NCBI GenBank assembly: GCA_900550815.1
Contig: URTW01000064.1
Coordinates: 1 to 9,952, forward strand
Direction of reading: 5' to 3'
DNA: 9,952 nucleotides
Source: an uncultured Collinsella sp.
GTDB taxonomy: Bacteria > Actinomycetota > Coriobacteriia > Coriobacteriales > Coriobacteriaceae
The notes under the pieces were generated by a model. That model was given only the letters and a program-made list of their open reading frames with translations. It was not told the origin of the DNA and made no database searches. The translations under genes and the position numbers were made by a program. Shown piece by piece: positions 5,947 to 9,952 of the stretch. Within the stretch, counting starts at the first letter, position 1. Every line of letters begins with the position of its first letter.

Positions 5947-5980
5947 ATTGGGGCGGTGCGAAAACCCGCACCGCCCCAAT
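5947..5980 (-). terminator. Perfect 14-bp hairpin between arcA2 and arcT
   Basis: Positions 5947-5960 (ATTGGGGCGGTGCG) pair perfectly with 5967-5980 around a 6-nt loop. It is about 60 bp past the arcA2 stop and about 55 bp before the arcT start. Downstream on the minus strand there is CTTGTATG rather than a U-run, so termination is probably partial. It may be an mRNA stabiliser that raises arcA over arcT, matching the position of the hairpin after arcA1. Confidence 0.55.
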
Positions 5981-6039
5981 GGGAGACATCTAATGGCAGC
6001 TAGATGTATGTATTATGACCTGTACGGGTCCTTGAAGAC

Positions 6040-7306
6040 CTTAGAGGTCCTCGCGCCAGAAGGGCATGCTCATGCAGCGCGGGCCGCCGCGGCCGCGGGA
6101 GAGCTCGGCGGAGGGCACGACGAGAAGGTCCAGGCCCTCCTTGTACAGCACGTCGTTGGTGACGGTGTTGCGGGCGTAGACGCAGATCTTGCCGGGCTCG
6201 ACGCACAGGGTGTTGGAGCCGTCGTTCCACTGCTCGCGGGAGGCCGCGATCGGGTCGCCGCCGCCGCAGGGGATCAGCTTGACCTGGTCGACGCCGGTGG
6301 CGTCCTCCAGGACGTGCTCGAGGGTGTCCTCGATCAGGCGGATGTTCACGTCGCCCGGGTTCTTGCCGGCGGTCAGCTCGTAGACGCGCAGGGTGCCCAT
6401 GATGGCGGGGTGGATCGTGAACTTATCGACGTCGATCTGGGTGAAGACCGTGTCGAGGTGCATGAAGGCGCGCGAGACCGGGATGTCGAAGGCCAGGATG
6501 CGCTCGACCTTGGAGTCGGAGTTCCAGAAGATGTTCTGGGCCATGACGTCGATCGCGGCGGCCTGGGTGCGCTGGGAGATGCCGACGGCGAGGGTCTTCT
6601 CGTTGATGTTCAGCACGTCGCCGCCCTCGGTGTGGAACTGGCAGTCGCGGCGGAAGTACAGCGAGACGTCCTTGTAGTCGGGGTGGTACTTGAAGACGTA
6701 CTTGCCGTACAGGGTCTCGCGGTTGCGGGTGACCGAGTACATGCGGTTGAGGTTGACGCCCTCGCCGACGACCGCGAACGGGTCGCGGGTGAAGTAGAGG
6801 TTGGGCATCGGGTCGATGATCAGGTCGGACTCGGACTCGGAGTTGACCAGGGAGTCGAGGGTCGTGGACGCCGTGAGGGGCAGGTCGATCTCGGACTTGG
6901 TCATGCCGGCCATGGTCTTCTTGACGAACTCGAGGTTGTCCTCGATGGAGTCCAGCTTCTCGCGGACGATCTGCGGCATGTGCTGGCCGCGGATGCCGGC
7001 CTCGGCGATGTACTGGTCGGTGAACTCGGCGCGGGCGCCGGGGACCTGGTCGAACACCTCAGCGACGAGGTTCTCGAGATAGAGGACCTCCACGCCCTGG
7101 TCCCTCAGGATCTGGGCGAAGGTGTCGTGCTCCTGCTGCGCGACCTCCAGGAACGGGACGTCGTCGAACAGGAGTCGCTCGAGCTCGTCGGGCGGCAGGT
7201 TGAGGAGCTCGTCGCCGGGACGGTGCAGGCAGACCTTCCTGAGCTTGCCGATCTCGGAAGGCACGTGCAGACCTTTCGTCATGGCCTCCTACCTTTCTTT
7301 CGGGCC
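6040..7306 (-). repeat. Exact 1,267-bp direct repeat, copy B
   Basis: Same sequence and orientation as 2951-4217, offset by 3,089 bp. Recombination between the two would remove arcT, its terminator and the arcA1 promoter region in one step. Confidence 0.9.
6041..7282 (-). CDS. arcA: Arginine deiminase, copy 2
   Basis: This encodes a 413-residue protein identical to copy 1, with the same catalytic set: Asp167, His217, Glu219, His275, Asp277, Arg398 and Cys403. It should therefore catalyse the same hydrolysis of arginine to citrulline. No synonymous change was seen in the DNA. What differs is the context: it is followed by arcT rather than arcB, and its promoter region has diverged from that of copy 1 beyond 24 bp upstream of the ATG. 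The pair may give dosage, or expression under different conditions. The start and ribosome-binding site are the same as for copy 1. It is the first gene of the arcA2-arcT unit and is divergent from ppk across about 550 bp. A collapsed or duplicated assembly is unlikely because the flanks differ on both sides. Confidence 0.96.
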   Translation of the reverse strand: MTKGLHVPSEIGKLRKVCLHRPGDELLNLPPDELERLLFDDVPFLEVAQQEHDTFAQILRDQGVEVLYLENLVAEVFDQVPGARAEFTDQYIAEAGIRGQHMPQIVREKLDSIEDNLEFVKKTMAGMTKSEIDLPLTASTTLDSLVNSESESDLIIDPMPNLYFTRDPFAVVGEGVNLNRMYSVTRNRETLYGKYVFKYHPDYKDVSLYFRRDCQFHTEGGDVLNINEKTLAVGISQRTQAAAIDVMAQNIFWNSDSKVERILAFDIPVSRAFMHLDTVFTQIDVDKFTIHPAIMGTLRVYELTAGKNPGDVNIRLIEDTLEHVLEDATGVDQVKLIPCGGGDPIAASREQWNDGSNTLCVEPGKICVYARNTVTNDVLYKEGLDLLVVPSAELSRGRGGPRCMSMPFWREDL

Positions 7307-7314
7307 TTTCGGCC
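7303..7314 (-). promoter_or_regulatory. Leader hairpin upstream of the arcA2 ribosome-binding site
   Basis: GGCC (7303-7306) pairs with GGCC (7311-7314). On the transcript the loop is GAAA, a GNRA-type tetraloop. The site corresponds to the arcA1 hairpin at 4214-4229, although the distal arm and loop have changed. A second stem further upstream (GCCC...GGGC, about 7327-7346) may also form. Confidence 0.4.
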
Positions 7315-7363
7315 GAATCTCTCAGCGCCCTTCCGTAACGGGCACTGCTTGCTGACAGCTCTA

Positions 7364-7392
7364 GTTATATCCAAATTCCACCCGCAATTCCA
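7364..7392 (-). promoter_or_regulatory. Predicted arcA2 promoter
   Basis: TATAAC (7369-7364) is the -10 box, and TGGAAT (7392-7387) stands at the -35 position with a 17-bp spacer. Both positions and the spacing match the arcA1 promoter although the sequence between differs, which is the main support for the call. Confidence 0.5.
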
Positions 7393-7402
7393 CCTCGCCC
7401 CC

Positions 7403-7430
7403 GAACGGTCAACAAAGTGCGATGAACGGT
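7403..7430 (-). promoter_or_regulatory. Tandem GAACGG operator upstream of arcA2
   Basis: GAACGG at 7403-7408 and 7424-7429 has the same 21-bp period and the same 34-bp distance to the -10 box as at arcA1. The 15 bases between the two repeats differ between the loci, so the spacing and the hexamers are what is conserved. Confidence 0.5.
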
Positions 7431-7607
7431 ATATCGCATGTGATTCCCCCATGATGTACTTCGGCGTTCTAAAGTAGCTTTTCAAAGGTAAATGCTCTTT
7501 TTTCTTAAAAACCATTTGCGATTGCGTCTCTAAACTTTTGATTCAGAATTGCATAGCTAAATCGGTTTTATGTATATAAATGATGTTTGTTTACGTTTCC
7601 GCCTGCA

Positions 7608-7621
7608 TTCAATGATATTCA
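7608..7621. promoter_or_regulatory. Weak ARG-box-like site
   Basis: TTCAATGATATTCA has a perfect ATTCA half and a degenerate left half compared with the ArgR consensus. It lies in a cluster of four ATTCA words within 100 bp. ArgR control of an arc operon would make sense, but the match is weak. Confidence 0.2.
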
Positions 7622-7726
7622 GCTATCCATCATTCTTATTCACACTTACGTACCAGTTGAGTGAGGATATAGACCGCTTGCAGACGAGCAGGGCGTCAGT
7701 CCTATGACTCGTCAGCGTAAGAAGTA

Positions 7727-7744
7727 GGTAAAGATACCGTTCAC
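7727..7744 (+). promoter_or_regulatory. ACCGTTCAC element upstream of ppk
   Basis: GGTA-AAGA-TACC (7727-7738) overlaps ACCGTTCAC (7736-7744). It resembles 4559-4580, where GGTAAA is also followed by TACCGTTYAC. It is 88 bp upstream of ppk and about 450 bp upstream of arcA2, so it could serve either gene. Confidence 0.35.
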
Positions 7745-7831
7745 GCGATACGTTCGTGCCAGCGGTCGACTAAATTGAGACAATAGTGATTAGTGTTAGG
7801 CTACCGTCCCTTGTGGGGACTGAACGGACAG

Positions 7832-9952
7832 ATGCATATGCCGAGCAAAATCGAAAAGAAGCAAGCCGCTGCAAAGCTGCGCAAGCCGCCGCGCGACTTC
7901 TCGTACACGCAAAACCGAGAGCTTAGCTGGCTGCGCTTTAACAACCGGGTGCTTGACGAAACCTTCGATGAGACCGTTCCGCTGTTCGAGCGTCTAAAGT
8001 TCGTGTCGATTTTCGAGTCTAACCTCGACGAGTTTCTCATGGTGCGCGTGGGCGGCCTGTCCGATCTGGCGGAGCTCAAAAAACATCCTGTCGACAACAA
8101 GAGCAATATGACCGCTTCCGAACTGGGCGATGCCGTCATGGCAGAGCTGCCCGGGCTCCTTACCCGTTGGGAGTCCATCTTTAAGAGCATCGAGGGCAAG
8201 CTCGACGCTCTGGGCGTTCACCGCGCCCGCATCGATTCGCTTACACCCGAGGAGCGCACCTTTGTAACCCGCTACTTCCAGGCCTACGTGTCGCCGGTTA
8301 TCTCACCGTTGGTCATTGACCCACGCCACCCCTTCCCCAACCTGCGCAACGGCGCACTTTATCTGGCTTGTGGCCTGGACGGCGTCACCGACGAGGAGAG
8401 CCTGCTGGGCCTTATCGAGATTCCCGCCTCGATGAACCGCGTGGTCGAGATCCCCTCGCCCACCGGCACCTACTCCTACATCTTGCTCGAGGACGTCATC
8501 CTCGCCTGCCTGGACAGCTGCTTTGGCTCCTATAAGCCGCTGGATCGTGCGCTGATCCGCGTCACCCGCAACGCTGACATCGATCCGGACGGCGAGGGCG
8601 TCGAGGAGGAAGAGGACTACCGCCAGCACATGAAGCGCATTCTCAAGAAGCGCCTGCGCCTGCAGCCGGTAGTGCTCGCGGTCTCGGGATCGCTCGAGAA
8701 GGCGACGCTCAAGACTATCCGCAAGGCGCTCGAGCTTTCGCGTCGCTCGGTCTTTACCTGCGATATCCCGCTCAACCTGGGCTACGTCTTTGGCATTGAG
8801 GGCAAGATTCCCGAGCATCTACGCAACGAGCTACTCTTTACGCCGTTTAAGCCGCAGCCCAACCCCACCATCGACATGTCCCGTTCCATCCGCGAGCAGG
8901 TGCTGCAGCACGACAAGCTGCTCTTTTACCCCTACGAGGCCATGAATCCGTTCTTGGACCTGGTGCACGAAGCAGCCTACGACCCCGAGTGCATCTCGCT
9001 GCGCATCACGCTCTACCGCGTGGCCAAGCAAAGCCGCCTGTGCGAGTCACTCATCGATGCAGCCGAAAACGGTAAAGAGGTCACGGTGCTCATGGAGCTC
9101 CGCGCACGCTTTGACGAGCAGAACAACATCGAGTGGGCCGAGCGCCTGGAAGAGGCCGGCTGCACCGTCATCTATGGTTCCGAGGGCTTTAAATGCCACT
9201 CAAAGATCTGCCAGCTCACCTATCGCGAGGGCATGGCGCTTACCCGTCTGACGCTTATGGGCACCGGCTACTTTAACGAGAAGACGGCCAAACTCTACAG
9301 CGACTTTATGCTCATGACAGCCCATCCCGGCAGCGGCGAGGACGCCAACCTGTTCTTCCGCAACCTGTCGCTGGGCAACCTGCGCGGCGACTACCGCTTC
9401 CTGGGTGTGGCGCCCGTCGGACTGAAACCGCTCATCATGCGCGGGCTTGACCGCGAGATTCAGCGCGCCCTCGTCGGCGAGCCCGCCCGCGTGTTCTTTA
9501 AGCTCAACTCGCTGACCGACCGCGAGGTCATCGACAAGATTGCCGAGGCATCGTGTGCCGGCGTGCGCGTAGACATGATCATCCGCGGCATCTCGTGCCT
9601 CAAGCCCGGTGTTCCGGGCAAGACCGAGAACGTGCATGTCCGCTCCATCGTCGGACGCTTTTTGGAGCACGCGCGCGTCTATGCTTTCGGCGTGGACTCG
9701 GACATGATTTACCTGAGCTCGGCAGACATGATGACGCGCAACACCGAGCACCGCGTGGAGATCGCCTTCCCCGTGCTCGACCCCACCTGCCGCGCCCTGG
9801 TGCACGAGTACATGGGTATGCAGCTGCGCGACAACGTGAAGGCACGCAGTCTGACGAGTGACGGCACCTGGGTTCCCGTGGAGCGCAAAGAGGACGAGAA
9901 GCCCTTCAACTCGCAGGCCGCTCTGCTGGAGCGCGCGTATCGCACCGCCGCG
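7832..9952 (+). CDS. ppk1: Polyphosphate kinase PPK1, 3' end beyond the window
   Basis: Translation from ATG 7832 is open for 707 codons to the last base with no stop. PPK1 proteins are about 700-750 residues, so little is missing. The enzyme reversibly transfers the ATP terminal phosphate to polyphosphate. Family landmarks in order: the N-terminal helical domain with NRELSWLRFNNRVLDE (28-43) and ESNLDEFLMVRVGGL (62-76), IDPRHPFPNL (162-171), the autophosphorylated histidine His456 in GFKCHSK (452-458), TGYFNEKTAKLYSDF (478-492), the second conserved histidine His613 in FLEHARVY (610-617), and YLSSADMMTRN (627-637). No strong Shine-Dalgarno precedes the start; ATG at 7838 is an alternative, and the frame is open back to a TGA at 7787. 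The small hairpin GTCCC/GGGAC (7806-7820) lies just upstream. It is transcribed away from the arc genes. Confidence 0.95.
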   Translation, partial: MHMPSKIEKKQAAAKLRKPPRDFSYTQNRELSWLRFNNRVLDETFDETVPLFERLKFVSIFESNLDEFLMVRVGGLSDLAELKKHPVDNKSNMTASELGDAVMAELPGLLTRWESIFKSIEGKLDALGVHRARIDSLTPEERTFVTRYFQAYVSPVISPLVIDPRHPFPNLRNGALYLACGLDGVTDEESLLGLIEIPASMNRVVEIPSPTGTYSYILLEDVILACLDSCFGSYKPLDRALIRVTRNADIDPDGEGVEEEEDYRQHMKRILKKRLRLQPVVLAVSGSLEKATLKTIRKALELSRRSVFTCDIPLNLGYVFGIEGKIPEHLRNELLFTPFKPQPNPTIDMSRSIREQVLQHDKLLFYPYEAMNPFLDLVHEAAYDPECISLRITLYRVAKQSRLCESLIDAAENGKEVTVLMELRARFDEQNNIEWAERLEEAGCTVIYGSEGFKCHSKICQLTYREGMALTRLTLMGTGYFNEKTAKLYSDFMLMTAHPGSGEDANLFFRNLSLGNLRGDYRFLGVAPVGLKPLIMRGLDREIQRALVGEPARVFFKLNSLTDREVIDKIAEASCAGVRVDMIIRGISCLKPGVPGKTENVHVRSIVGRFLEHARVYAFGVDSDMIYLSSADMMTRNTEHRVEIAFPVLDPTCRALVHEYMGMQLRDNVKARSLTSDGTWVPVERKEDEKPFNSQAALLERAYRTAA

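Larger units (their letters stand above)
7307..7831. other. Divergent regulatory region between arcA2 and ppk
   Basis: About 525 bp without a supported gene, AT-rich in 7480-7660. It holds the arcA2 leader and promoter, the tandem GAACGG operator (7403-7429), several ATTCA half-sites (7541, 7607, 7617, 7638), the inverted repeat AGTC-CTAT-GACT (7698-7709), the GGTAAA...TACCGTTCAC element (7727-7744), and a TGAACGG (7821-7827) just before ppk. I see no confident promoter for ppk. GCGTCTC (7524) and ATTCAGAA (7541) have counterparts at 4505 and 4528, so homology with the arcA1 upstream region continues past an apparent 70-bp length difference. Confidence 0.6.

Noticed and set aside
2951..7306. 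arcA duplication as an insertion sequence or composite transposon
   Set aside because: No transposase, terminal inverted repeats or target-site duplications are seen. The blocks contain only arcA and 24 bp of leader.
5948..7477. A 509-codon plus-strand open frame opposite arcA2
   Set aside because: Same shadow effect as over arcA1. The repeated part is identical only because arcA is duplicated.
7279..7515. A 78-codon minus-strand frame overlapping the arcA2 start
   Set aside because: It runs through the arcA2 promoter and operator region, has no ribosome-binding site, and its product is unlike any known protein.
4218..7831. Crp/Fnr-type ArcR or Flp sites (TGTGA-N6-TCACA) in the arc promoters
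   Set aside because: I found no acceptable match near either predicted arcA promoter.
8303..9805. Several minus-strand open frames (8303-8818, 8831-9031, 9200-9805) within ppk
   Set aside because: They are antisense to a continuous PPK1 reading frame with all catalytic motifs, and their products have no recognisable domains.

Overview
The window is GC-rich with strong G/C bias at third codon positions. It carries an arginine deiminase (ADI) locus facing left and a polyphosphate kinase gene facing right. The gene set, composition and protein character suggest a gut-type Coriobacteriia (Actinomycetota, Collinsella-like). This is inference, because no taxonomic marker is present. No tRNA, rRNA, CRISPR array, transposase or phage gene was found.

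Layout, left to right. 1-224 is a gene-free tail with several hairpins, one of them a likely terminator. Next, all on the minus strand: an ArcD-like YfcC-family carrier (225-1703), ornithine carbamoyltransferase arcB (1851-2846) and arginine deiminase arcA copy 1 (2952-4193). A 549-bp AT-richer regulatory gap (4218-4766) follows and ends in a strong terminator. Then come the PLP aminotransferase arcT (4767-5891) and arcA copy 2 (6041-7282), also on the minus strand. A second regulatory gap (7307-7831) separates them from ppk1, which runs right from 7832 and leaves the window unfinished. There are probably two leftward transcription units, arcA2-arcT and arcA1-arcB-arcD, each with its own promoter.

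How the genes work together. ArcA converts arginine to citrulline and ammonia. ArcB splits citrulline with phosphate into ornithine and carbamoyl phosphate. The carrier probably swaps ornithine for arginine. Carbamate kinase (arcC), which would make the ATP, is not in the window. ArcT is a transaminase-fold enzyme known as a passenger of ADI operons in some lactic acid bacteria; its substrate is unclear.

The most striking feature is the arcA pair. As far as I could compare by eye, the copies match base for base over 1,267 bp (2951-4217 and 6040-7306), while their upstream regions are related but clearly diverged. This suggests gene conversion or a recent overwriting of one coding copy. The diverged upstream regions still keep a common architecture: two GAACGG repeats exactly 21 bp apart, ending exactly 34 bp from a TATAAA/TATAAC -10 box, plus a leader hairpin just ahead of the ribosome-binding site. 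A related ACCGTTYAC element recurs further upstream in both gaps. Together these look like the binding sites of one unidentified regulator controlling both arc units.
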